A stretch of DNA of 64,000 nt from Sphingomonas vulcanisoli. GTDB lineage: Bacteria; Pseudomonadota; Alphaproteobacteria; Sphingomonadales; Sphingomonadaceae. Under the pieces are notes generated by a model. The model searched no databases. It saw only the letters and a program-made list of their open reading frames with translations, and was not told the DNA's origin. The DNA is taken from positions 33,550 through 97,549 of the forward strand of contig NZ_JAAOZC010000011.1 of NCBI RefSeq assembly GCF_011761305.1. The letters are read 5' to 3'. Below are positions 18,930-26,591 of the stretch, in pieces (the stretch's first letter is position 1; each line of letters opens with the position of its first letter). The translations under genes were made by a program, and so were the position numbers.

Positions 18930-20279
18930 TTACCGGCCCAGGAATTCGCCGATCGCCGAAACCATATAGTCGACCATCTCTTCGTTGATACCCGGATAAA
19001 CGCCGATCCAGAAGCAGTCGTTCATCACTCGATCGCTCTGCGTAAGATCGCCATGCACGCGGAAATTGCGTTCGAGCATATACGGTTGCTTAATTAAATT
19101 ACCGCCGAACAGAAGTCTGGTTCCGATCTTCTTTTCGTTCAGGAACTGCACAAGTTCATTGCGCTTCACCTTATTTGGATTGCGTACCGTGATTGGGAAG
19201 CCGAACCACGACGGATCGGAATTGGGCGTTGCCTCCGGCAGGATGAGCTCGTTTTGATAGGGCTCGAGCGCCGACCAGAGCGCCTTGAAGTTGTCGCGGC
19301 GCGCCGCGACAAAATCATCAATGCGGTCAAGCTGCGCGAGACCCACCGCCGCCTGCATATCGGTGATCTTCAGATTATAACCGAGATGGGAGTAGGTATA
19401 TTTGTGATCATAGCCTTCGGGCAATTCGCCCAATTTCCAACGGAAGCGATTGCCGCACGTATTATCCATGCCTGGCGCGCAATAACAATCACGTCCCCAA
19501 TCGCGGATCGATTCGAAGGCACGCTTGATAAGAAGGTTGTTGGCGAAAACGGCACCTCCCTCGCCCATGGTGATATGATGCGCGGGATAGAAGCTCACCG
19601 TGCCGACGTCACCGAACGTGCCGACCTTTTGACCATTATACGTCGCGCCGAGCGCATCACAGCAATCTTCCATAACGAAGAGGTCGTGCTTCTTGGCAAT
19701 CTCCATCACCGTACCGAGATCGTAAGGATTGCCCAGGGTATGGGCGATCACGATCGCGCGCGTTTTATCGGTGATCGCCGCTTCGATTCGGTCGGACTTA
19801 ATATTGTACGTCGGGATATCGACGTCGACGAATACCGGAACCAAACCCTGCTGCAGCAGTGGGTTGACCGTCGTTGGGAAACCGGTCGCGCACGTAACTA
19901 CCTCGTCACCAGGCTTAAGCGGGCGACGCTTCTTCAAAAGGTGCGACGTCAATGACGATACAGCAAGCAGGTTCGCCGACGAGCCCGAATTGCAGGTCAG
20001 CAAGTGGCGGACGCCGATGTACTCGCGCAGGCCTTTCTCAAACGCATCGTTGAAACGTCCGGTCGTCAGCCAGAATTCCAGCGAGGATTCGGCAAGCAGG
20101 CGCAATTCTTTAGCGCCGTAAACGCGACCAGCGACCGGGACGCTGGACACGCCCGCCTCGAAAGGCTTGGGCCGATGCGCTTTCTCCGCATAGACCTCGA
20201 CCAACTCCAGAATATGGTCATGCAGCTCTTGGGGAGCAGCATCGGCCCAGGCGGAAGCCGCCTTTGTGACATCGGTCAT
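18930..20279 (-). CDS. rfbH: CDP-4-keto-6-deoxy-D-glucose 3-dehydrase (E1), RfbH
   Basis: This 449-residue enzyme uses PMP and a [2Fe-2S] cluster to remove the C3 hydroxyl of CDP-4-keto-6-deoxyglucose. The lysine of ordinary DegT aminotransferases is replaced by histidine in [11 protein letters not shown] (near residues 234-235). Its cysteines fit the E1 cluster spacing C-x57-C-x1-C-x7-C, from the DCC near residue 207 to CYC and then NTC. These two traits separate it from sugar aminotransferases. ATG 20279 lies six bases after AGGAG (20286-20290); ATG 20282 overlaps the rfbG stop. The reductase partner (E3, DdhD/AscD type) is not encoded in this window. Confidence 0.92.
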   Translation of the reverse strand: MTDVTKAASAWADAAPQELHDHILELVEVYAEKAHRPKPFEAGVSSVPVAGRVYGAKELRLLAESSLEFWLTTGRFNDAFEKGLREYIGVRHLLTCNSGSSANLLAVSSLTSHLLKKRRPLKPGDEVVTCATGFPTTVNPLLQQGLVPVFVDVDIPTYNIKSDRIEAAITDKTRAIVIAHTLGNPYDLGTVMEIAKKHDLFVMEDCCDALGATYNGQKVGTFGDVGTVSFYPAHHITMGEGGAVFANNLLIKRAFESIRDWGRDCYCAPGMDNTCGNRFRWKLGELPEGYDHKYTYSHLGYNLKITDMQAAVGLAQLDRIDDFVAARRDNFKALWSALEPYQNELILPEATPNSDPSWFGFPITVRNPNKVKRNELVQFLNEKKIGTRLLFGGNLIKQPYMLERNFRVHGDLTQSDRVMNDCFWIGVYPGINEEMVDYMVSAIGEFLGR

Positions 20280-20281
20280 CA

Positions 20282-21358
20282 TTAACTCCTAACGGAAGCG
20301 CAATAGTCGGCGATCTGGCGGGTCGCGCAATCCGCGCAGTCGCCGCCGGCAAGTTCGATCTTATAATAATCGCTCGTCACGTCGAGCGCCTCCTCTAGGC
20401 TCCAACGCGGAGCCCAACCGAGCAAGCTACGCGCCTTGGTGCTGTCGAGCTTAAGCAGGTGCGCCTCATGCACCGCGCCCGACGCAGACACGTCCTTCCA
20501 GCCCTCGGGCTTGCTCCAAATCGCGCACATCCGCATCGCGATATCCCTTACGGTGCGCTCGCTTTCCGAATTCGGTCCGAAATTCCAACCTTGCGCGGCA
20601 AAGCTCGGATCCTCGGCGCACTTTTGGACGAGCATCAGATATCCGCCGATGGGTTCAAGAACATGTTGCCAAGGCCGAACCGCCCCGGGGCTGCGGATTT
20701 CGACTGACGCTCCGCTCGCAAAGCCGCGGACCAGATCGGGGATCAGACGATCCAGTGCCCAGTCACCACCACCGATGACATTGCCAGCGCGTGCGGATAC
20801 GATGAGGGGGGCGCCAGCAAATGCCGGATAAGCCCGCGCGTAGGCCGAGGCGACGAGTTCGGCGCAGCCCTTACTGCTCGAATAAGGATCATAGCCGCCC
20901 ATCGCATCGGTCTCGCGGTAGCTCCAGAGCCACTCGCGATTCTCATAGCATTTGTCGCTGGTGACAATCAGGACCTCCGCGACGCCGGCTTGGCGGGCCG
21001 CCTCAAGCACATGCACCGTGCCCATGACATTTGTCGCAAAGGTTTCGACCGGCTTAACGTAAGAAAGGCGCACAAGCGATTGCGCCGCCAAATGAAGCAC
21101 GATTTCGGCGCCCGACGCTTTCACAGCCCCCTCGACGGCAGCCAAGTCGCGGACATCACCTCGGATATCCCGAACCATGCCTGCGATACCAAGCTTGTCG
21201 AACAAGCTCGGACTTGTCGGAACATCAATCGAGAAGCCGGTGACTTCGGCTCCGAGTTGGTGCAACCAGAAGGACAGCCATGCCCCCTTAAAACCGGTGT
21301 GGCCGGTTAGGAGAACCTTCTTACCTCGCCAGAAGTTGGGATCTATTGCGCAGGTCAT
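20282..21358 (-). CDS. rfbG: CDP-glucose 4,6-dehydratase, RfbG
   Basis: This 358-residue extended SDR converts CDP-D-glucose to CDP-4-keto-6-deoxy-D-glucose. Visible motifs are [17 protein letters not shown] (NAD binding, typical of RfbG), the catalytic VTSDKCYEN threonine/serine, and [13 protein letters not shown] with the YxxxK pair. [16 protein letters not shown] and the RPWQHVLEP segment follow as expected in this subfamily. ATG 21358 starts one base after the rfbF stop; a longer reading from 21385 would run into rfbF. The stop codon shares a base with the first rfbH ATG, so rfbF-G-H are tightly coupled. Confidence 0.93.
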   Translation of the reverse strand: MTCAIDPNFWRGKKVLLTGHTGFKGAWLSFWLHQLGAEVTGFSIDVPTSPSLFDKLGIAGMVRDIRGDVRDLAAVEGAVKASGAEIVLHLAAQSLVRLSYVKPVETFATNVMGTVHVLEAARQAGVAEVLIVTSDKCYENREWLWSYRETDAMGGYDPYSSSKGCAELVASAYARAYPAFAGAPLIVSARAGNVIGGGDWALDRLIPDLVRGFASGASVEIRSPGAVRPWQHVLEPIGGYLMLVQKCAEDPSFAAQGWNFGPNSESERTVRDIAMRMCAIWSKPEGWKDVSASGAVHEAHLLKLDSTKARSLLGWAPRWSLEEALDVTSDYYKIELAGGDCADCATRQIADYCASVRS

Positions 21359-21359
21359 T

Positions 21360-22124
21360 TTAGAAACGCTTCCACGGCGCAGCATTGTTCTTCCACAATT
21401 CTTCCAACATCAGCTTGTCGCGCAGCATGTCCATCGGCTGCCAGAAGCCATCGTGTTGAAAGGCCATCAATTCGCCGCGAGCGGCCAGCGTTTCCATCGG
21501 CTCCCGTTCCCAGATGGTCTTGTCGTTGTCGATCAAATCGAGCACCTGCGGTGAAAGTACGAAGAAGCCGCCATTGATATGGTCGCCACCGCCTTGAGGC
21601 TTTTCCTCGAAGCGCGTCACCTGGTCCCCTTCCACTACGAGCGCGCCAAAACGAGCCTGCGGGATCACCGCCGAAACCGTCGCCAGCTTCCCGTGCGATT
21701 TGTGGAAATTGATCAGCGCGCCGATATCGATCGTCGACAGGCCGTCGCCGTAAGTCATGCAGAAGTCTTCGGTCAAATAGGGCTTTACGCGCCGTAGTCT
21801 TCCGCCCGTCTGCGAGTCCTCACCTGTATCGACAAGCGTGATCTTCCACGGCTCAGCCATGTTATTATGGACGGTGTGGGAGTTGTTTGCTACATCTATC
21901 GTGATGTCAGAATTATGCACATAATAATTAAGGAAGTATTCCTTGATCATATATCCCTTGTAACCGAGACAAATGACAAATTCAGTAAGGCCAAACGTTG
22001 AATAATACTTCATGATATGCCACAGAATAGGCTTACCGCCGATCTCTACCATCGGTTTTGGGCGCACCGATGTTTCTTCACCGAGACGGGTTCCAAGACC
22101 GCCAGCAAGGATTACAACGCGCAT
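21360..22124 (-). CDS. rfbF: Glucose-1-phosphate cytidylyltransferase, RfbF
   Basis: This 254-residue nucleotidyltransferase makes CDP-glucose from CTP and glucose 1-phosphate, the entry step to CDP-deoxyhexoses. It begins with VILAGGLGTRLGEET, and the SVRPKPMVEIGGKPILWHIM signature follows. The GYKGYMIKEYF and VDTGEDSQTGGRL segments are specific to cytidylyl rather than thymidylyl or uridylyl transferases. Length is normal for the family. It lies 21 bases after the preceding SDR epimerase gene and one base before rfbG in the same minus-strand operon. Confidence 0.94.
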   Translation of the reverse strand: MRVVILAGGLGTRLGEETSVRPKPMVEIGGKPILWHIMKYYSTFGLTEFVICLGYKGYMIKEYFLNYYVHNSDITIDVANNSHTVHNNMAEPWKITLVDTGEDSQTGGRLRRVKPYLTEDFCMTYGDGLSTIDIGALINFHKSHGKLATVSAVIPQARFGALVVEGDQVTRFEEKPQGGGDHINGGFFVLSPQVLDLIDNDKTIWEREPMETLAARGELMAFQHDGFWQPMDMLRDKLMLEELWKNNAAPWKRF

Positions 22125-22145
22125 CTTAGCCCTTTCACTCTTCGA

Positions 22146-23123
22146 CTAATTCATTAGGTACCGCGCCGTCGCGATTACCTGATCGCGCAACGCCACGGGT
22201 TTCAGCCCCAAACTTGCCATCAAACGTAAAGATGCTGCCGGATCGCCCAACATGCGATCTCCTTCGGAAAAGTCACCCTCGGGTCGCTCGATTGGATGAC
22301 CTCGGTCCCCACACGCCTCACTGCACAGGCGGGCGAGATCACCGATCTCGATCGCCTCATCGCCAGCGATATCGAACGGCTCTCCCATTTTCTTGCCCGA
22401 CAGCAGCAAGCCAAGCGCGAGATTGACCACATCGCCAATGTAAAAATAGGAACGCCACACACCCTGCGATGCTCGAATACGGATCGGTTCACGATCACCT
22501 ATCGCTGCAATGATCGAACCGAGCGCGTAAACCGACGTCTTGTTAATAAATTCTCCGGCCAGACTGAAGATGCGGCCTATATACAAATTCGAACCGGCTT
22601 GTGCTGCGACCTGGCGAAAGGATGCTTCGTCGGCCAGTTTAAGATAGCCATAAGGACTCGCCTCGTAGCTGGAGACGAGCGCTCCGTCCCGCCGATAAAC
22701 TCCTCCCGACGATGGGAGAAAGACATCAGCACGCCAAACTTCGACCGCCGTGCGGACGGTTTGAGAAATTAAGCTGTTCAAGGCTATAAACGCCTCGTCG
22801 CTCATCTCTGCCACCTTGTCTTTCGTGAGGTAGGCGTAATGAAACAGTAAAGGGTGCTCCAGAGCCGTTTCAACCATTTCGATCATCGGCCTGCACTGGA
22901 TTATCCGTCCGGAAGGCAGCACAATCTCGCGCCGGCTCGATCCAAAAACAGCCAGCTTTTCCATCACGAAGGACGCCGGCATGCTCGCATCGAGCATGGC
23001 CAGCGTTGCCGAACCCAGCCAGCCGGATGCGCCGGTTATGACGACAGTCCGGCCGCCTTCAGCCAATTCGTCGGCAAGCTTACGCTCGATCGCCAGCCCA
23101 TGGTTTGCCGAAAGTTTTATCAT
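22146..23123 (-). CDS. NAD-dependent epimerase/dehydratase-family sugar nucleotide enzyme
   Basis: This 325-residue extended SDR carries VVITGASGWLGSAT near residue 25, the catalytic serine region FLPSSGGVY and YGYLK (YxxxK) near 175, and RSYFYIGDVV, which is typical of nucleotide-sugar reductases and epimerases. ATG 23123 was chosen because the longer frame starts inside the preceding aldolase gene. It lies between the aldolase and rfbF. It could be the final ketoreductase of the branched sugar (the YerF role) or a C4 reductase of the RfbJ/Tyv type. The sequence alone does not decide between reductase and epimerase. Confidence 0.78.
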   Translation of the reverse strand: MIKLSANHGLAIERKLADELAEGGRTVVITGASGWLGSATLAMLDASMPASFVMEKLAVFGSSRREIVLPSGRIIQCRPMIEMVETALEHPLLFHYAYLTKDKVAEMSDEAFIALNSLISQTVRTAVEVWRADVFLPSSGGVYRRDGALVSSYEASPYGYLKLADEASFRQVAAQAGSNLYIGRIFSLAGEFINKTSVYALGSIIAAIGDREPIRIRASQGVWRSYFYIGDVVNLALGLLLSGKKMGEPFDIAGDEAIEIGDLARLCSEACGDRGHPIERPEGDFSEGDRMLGDPAASLRLMASLGLKPVALRDQVIATARYLMN

Positions 23124-23154
23124 GCTCGGCACGCGACCGGCGTTAACGTCAAAC

Positions 23155-23952
23155 TCAGTTCGACAGAACGTGCCAACGCGATTCCAGCATCTCGATACGC
23201 TTTGCATCTTCGGCCTGGATCACGCCATAATAATCACGCTTGTTGAGAAGCCACAGCAGTTCAAAATGAACCGCGTTCAGCAGGCCGTCCGCCAGATGAT
23301 CCTTGTCTGCGGCGGCGCCATCGAAGATCACCTTGCGCGTCTCGAAGCGCGTCAACTTAATCTCATGGATCTGTTTGAGGCAGTCGATGGCATCCGAAGA
23401 CACGCCGCCACCAACTACCAGATCGAGATTCTGCTCCTCGCACAGCTCAGCCGTCTTCAGAACGTAATCCGTCACGTCCTTACCGTTAATGCCGTCACGG
23501 CCCAGCGAAGCTGACAACGAAAAGTCGACCCGGCCGAACACGAAACCCTGAGCCCCGCGGGGCTGCTTGGCGATTTCAGCCATAGCCTCGCGATGCTCGA
23601 ACGCGGTGATCGTCTCGAGATTGAACAGGAAGTCGGTATCCGGCTGCTCTTCCCAGCTGTAAACCTTGTTCTTCGCTTCAATGAACTTGGATAGCGCGTA
23701 AGGAGTCTCCACCATCGGCGCGATGATATAATCAACGCCGATCTGCTTTGCCTCGATCAGATCGCGCATCGCTTCACAGCCGCCAATCTTCAGGCCAAAC
23801 TTCAAATCCGCGCGACGACAGATTTCCAGGAGGCGAAGCAATTCATCGACACGCGTACCCTCGGCCTCGAATTCGGCTTTAACCGCCACATAGCCAAATT
23901 CGTCACGACCGCGCTTTAGAATTTCGAGCATCTGGCGTTCACGGCTATTCAT
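23155..23952 (-). CDS. HpcH/HpaI-type aldolase
   Basis: This 265-residue protein resembles the HpcH/HpaI class II pyruvate aldolase family, metal-dependent TIM barrels that join or split pyruvate and aldehydes. Landmarks are [13 protein letters not shown], then [15 protein letters not shown], and [12 protein letters not shown], where the glutamate and aspartate ligands are expected; [11 protein letters not shown] resembles the barrel end. ATG 23952 has AGGAG six bases upstream. It is the first gene of the deoxysugar operon, next to the SDR and rfbF. In this context it could extend or trim the carbon chain of the capsule sugar, which a simple 3,6-dideoxyhexose pathway would not need. Substrate unknown. 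Confidence 0.72.
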   Translation of the reverse strand: MNSRERQMLEILKRGRDEFGYVAVKAEFEAEGTRVDELLRLLEICRRADLKFGLKIGGCEAMRDLIEAKQIGVDYIIAPMVETPYALSKFIEAKNKVYSWEEQPDTDFLFNLETITAFEHREAMAEIAKQPRGAQGFVFGRVDFSLSASLGRDGINGKDVTDYVLKTAELCEEQNLDLVVGGGVSSDAIDCLKQIHEIKLTRFETRKVIFDGAAADKDHLADGLLNAVHFELLWLLNKRDYYGVIQAEDAKRIEMLESRWHVLSN

Positions 23953-24266
23953 CAAAAACTCCTTAAACGAGCAAAAAATTTAGCGCCTCTTGGCATAACT
24001 GCTTGGCGAAGCACGAGGTCGGGTCGGCGAGTACAAAGGTAGAACCATGAATGCCTGGCATGATGCTTGACCATTCATCCAGGCGCATAGGCTACCAAAG
24101 TTATTGCATCATACCCCCCCCGGATAACGGCTGTTAAAAAACAAAACCGCAGCATGCCAATCGGTTCGTCATAACCGTCTATCGGTCTAGTTGCATTAAC
24201 CGTGAATTCAATAGCTATTCGTCCGAGCGTGTCCCCAAATGCTGCGGAGCGCAAAAAGGCGCTTAC
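23953..24266 (-). promoter_or_regulatory. Intergenic region, probable promoter of the deoxysugar operon
   Basis: This 314-base gap is the largest break in the minus-strand series and is AT-richer than the flanking genes. It separates the GT2 stop (24267) from the aldolase start and so is the natural place for an operon promoter. An eight-base C run lies at 24114-24121, and several AT-rich stretches (for example around 24134-24145) could hold promoter elements, but I cannot point to a convincing -35/-10 pair. No open frame of note is present. A short GCGC-x-GCGC hairpin just after the GT2 stop is too weak to call a terminator. Confidence 0.35.
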
Positions 24267-26561
24267 TCAAATATCGTATGCCAATTGTGCGCGGACGCCG
24301 GAAATCTCGCCCGCTTCGTTGATCGAGCGTCCTTCGAACCGCCCATTGCCCACCCAATGGAGAAAGCCGCTTCGCGCATCCCCCCGCGCGACAGCATCGG
24401 CCACATCGCCATTGACGGCGAGATACCTCTCTTCCTCAAAATTGGGACTCGGTGAATATCCAAGATCAGCGCCCCGCCATAGATAATGTTCGGCACCCGT
24501 ACGAACCTCGCCGCGATCGCAGGCGTCCGCCGCATCGGCGTAGCGCTCGAGATAGAAGACCTCATCAAAGAACGGGCCGGGGCTGGTGCGCTTGCTTCGG
24601 CCGATGGTCAGATAATGCTCGAAGCCGCAGCTCATGAGGCCATCGAGAACCATCTGCGCGGCGTCGCTATAAGCGGCGCAATACCATTTCTCATCGAACA
24701 AGAGAGAGAAGGGTATCGCCGCGTCCAACCCCTCTAGGGCAAGCGCGCGCAGCGCGCTAAGATGGCTCCATTCTTCCCCGGCCGTAGTCTGCGCGAAATT
24801 GCGGCGAAATAAATCAAAGTTGACTAGCGGTGACGGCGAAAGATCCAAATTTTCGTGCGCCTGCAGGTGCCGGACACACGCGATGACAGGGTCATCGTCC
24901 AGTCCCATCGCATCGGGATGCTGCTTGCAGTACCATTGCACGGACACCAGCCATCTCAGACGGAGGGAGAAATCGTGATTGACCGCGGCGGAGGGGCGAC
25001 TGTACTCGCGGACTTGGGATGTCAAGGATTGAAGCGTCGGCGCCGCAAGGGTCATAGGCGGCGTAGCGGAGGCCGTAAGCCCTGGGAAGTTGACCTTCCT
25101 GCTCCACCGCAACCACAATTCCTTGTGAACCGCCAAAATTCGCCCATCCTGTCGAAAGAGTCGATAGTCGCCCACCTCTGCCGGCACCTCTTGCCTGTCT
25201 CGCTCTGCGATGGCCGCCCTAAGCGCATCGCGCGTTGGTCGGACTATGACGCGCGGGTCCGGTGGCCCAAGATCGTGTCGCGTGAAATCCACTACCGCCG
25301 GATCCGGCAAAGCAAGCCCATCGGGGATCGCCAGATAGTCCTTTCCAAAGCGACCTACTCGATAGCCGGCAATCTGCTCAAGCTGGTCAGGAAGGCTCCG
25401 TGCGTTGATGCGGACGCGATTATCGAACTGCATTGCCGATCGCAGATTTTCGCGAACGCGCAGAAGACCATTAAGCCGCACTGCCGCATCGACCGATGCG
25501 ATAGTTTCTGCGGCCTTGCGGACAGATGCGAATATGAGAAGCGTTTCCAGCGCCCACTGCGGCGCACCAGCCAAGGCATCTCGAAAGATCGCGAAGTCTT
25601 GCGCCGAAACCCGCTCCCGGCTCATCTTTCCCGCAAAGAGATCATCCAGCCAAAGCTCGAGTTGCTGTCCCAACACCACCAGCAACCTAGCGAACGTCCT
25701 GAAACGTCCGATTTTATCGACTTCCAAAGTATGCAGCAGCAAATCGGGCTCGATCACCCCGCGAGCCAAAAGATGCGTGCGCAGCTGAAACAAGCCTTTT
25801 ACCCAAGGCGAATAGGTCGCTTGGGCGTGAACCTCGGCATATCGCTTGAAAGCCTCCAAAGACGTGCCTTCGCGCAGGAGAATCTGGGGCTCCGATACGA
25901 ACATCGATCGAGCATTCGCAAAGGCCTCAAGATAAGCGGCGACGTGCGAATAGATCGGCGATTGCGCGAGATATTGCCCGATATCGATCTTCAGCATAAA
26001 TTCGCGCCGAAACACGACCGAACTGAATGACGCGAGAATCGTGGTCAAACCGAATAGCTGTGCAAGATCGATGATGTTAACATCGGTCAACGAATGGTCG
26101 AATTTGCCCTGCTTGGCATCGATGATCTCACCTGACGTATCGATCTGTGCCGAATTCATGAGAATGAAGTCGGCCGCGTTCCTTTCGACCAACGCCAATA
26201 CGGTGCGTACGGCATCCGTAACGGGAATATCATCATCCCCGATCGGCCAGACATAGTTCCCGCGACATGCTTGCAAACCGAAGAAGAAATTCTCCTCCGC
26301 AGATGCGAAATGCCGTTCGGGACGGACGTAGCGGATCGCTTTGCCTTGCGCGCGCCAGCCATCTAGCATTTCGTCGATCGGCTCGGGCGACTGGTTGTCG
26401 CTAACCACAATCTCAATGGCAATTCCGATTTGCTCGACGTCGATCTGTGAAAGCAATCGGGCAATCAAAAATTGGAGGCAGGTAGGCCGATCATAGGTGG
26501 GGATCAGAATGGAGAGAAGAACCGGCTGTGCGCCTGTCATTTGGTCAAAGACCTCATCCAT
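24267..26561 (-). CDS. GT2 glycosyltransferase with three C-terminal FDExxYL repeats
   Basis: This 764-residue protein has a GT2 domain (about residues 10-260) with LLSILIPTYDRPTC, the nucleotide-binding VVSDNQSPEP and the metal-binding PIGDDDIPVTD. The C-terminal 130 residues contain three repeats starting FDEKWYCAAYSDA, FDEVFYLERYADA and FEEERYLAVNGDV, ending in HWVGNGRFEGRS. Architecture and repeats match the 11.8-kb transferase closely, so the two are likely paralogues. ATG 26561 has AAGGA six bases upstream; ATG 26540 is possible. It is preceded by another transferase gene on the same strand. Donor and acceptor are unknown. Confidence 0.8.
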   Translation of the reverse strand: MDEVFDQMTGAQPVLLSILIPTYDRPTCLQFLIARLLSQIDVEQIGIAIEIVVSDNQSPEPIDEMLDGWRAQGKAIRYVRPERHFASAEENFFFGLQACRGNYVWPIGDDDIPVTDAVRTVLALVERNAADFILMNSAQIDTSGEIIDAKQGKFDHSLTDVNIIDLAQLFGLTTILASFSSVVFRREFMLKIDIGQYLAQSPIYSHVAAYLEAFANARSMFVSEPQILLREGTSLEAFKRYAEVHAQATYSPWVKGLFQLRTHLLARGVIEPDLLLHTLEVDKIGRFRTFARLLVVLGQQLELWLDDLFAGKMSRERVSAQDFAIFRDALAGAPQWALETLLIFASVRKAAETIASVDAAVRLNGLLRVRENLRSAMQFDNRVRINARSLPDQLEQIAGYRVGRFGKDYLAIPDGLALPDPAVVDFTRHDLGPPDPRVIVRPTRDALRAAIAERDRQEVPAEVGDYRLFRQDGRILAVHKELWLRWSRKVNFPGLTASATPPMTLAAPTLQSLTSQVREYSRPSAAVNHDFSLRLRWLVSVQWYCKQHPDAMGLDDDPVIACVRHLQAHENLDLSPSPLVNFDLFRRNFAQTTAGEEWSHLSALRALALEGLDAAIPFSLLFDEKWYCAAYSDAAQMVLDGLMSCGFEHYLTIGRSKRTSPGPFFDEVFYLERYADAADACDRGEVRTGAEHYLWRGADLGYSPSPNFEEERYLAVNGDVADAVARGDARSGFLHWVGNGRFEGRSINEAGEISGVRAQLAYDI

Positions 26562-26591
26562 TCCCCGTCCTTAGCTTAGGGAGTCACCCTG

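Noticed and set aside
18930..20279. DegT-type sugar aminotransferase
   Set aside because: The PLP lysine is replaced by histidine and the [2Fe-2S] cysteine pattern is present, so it is an E1 dehydrase.
24855..26030. 391-residue plus-strand frame opposite the GT2 gene at 24.3 kb
   Set aside because: It is rich in Arg, His and Gln and lacks any motif, while the sense strand has clear GT2 motifs and repeats.
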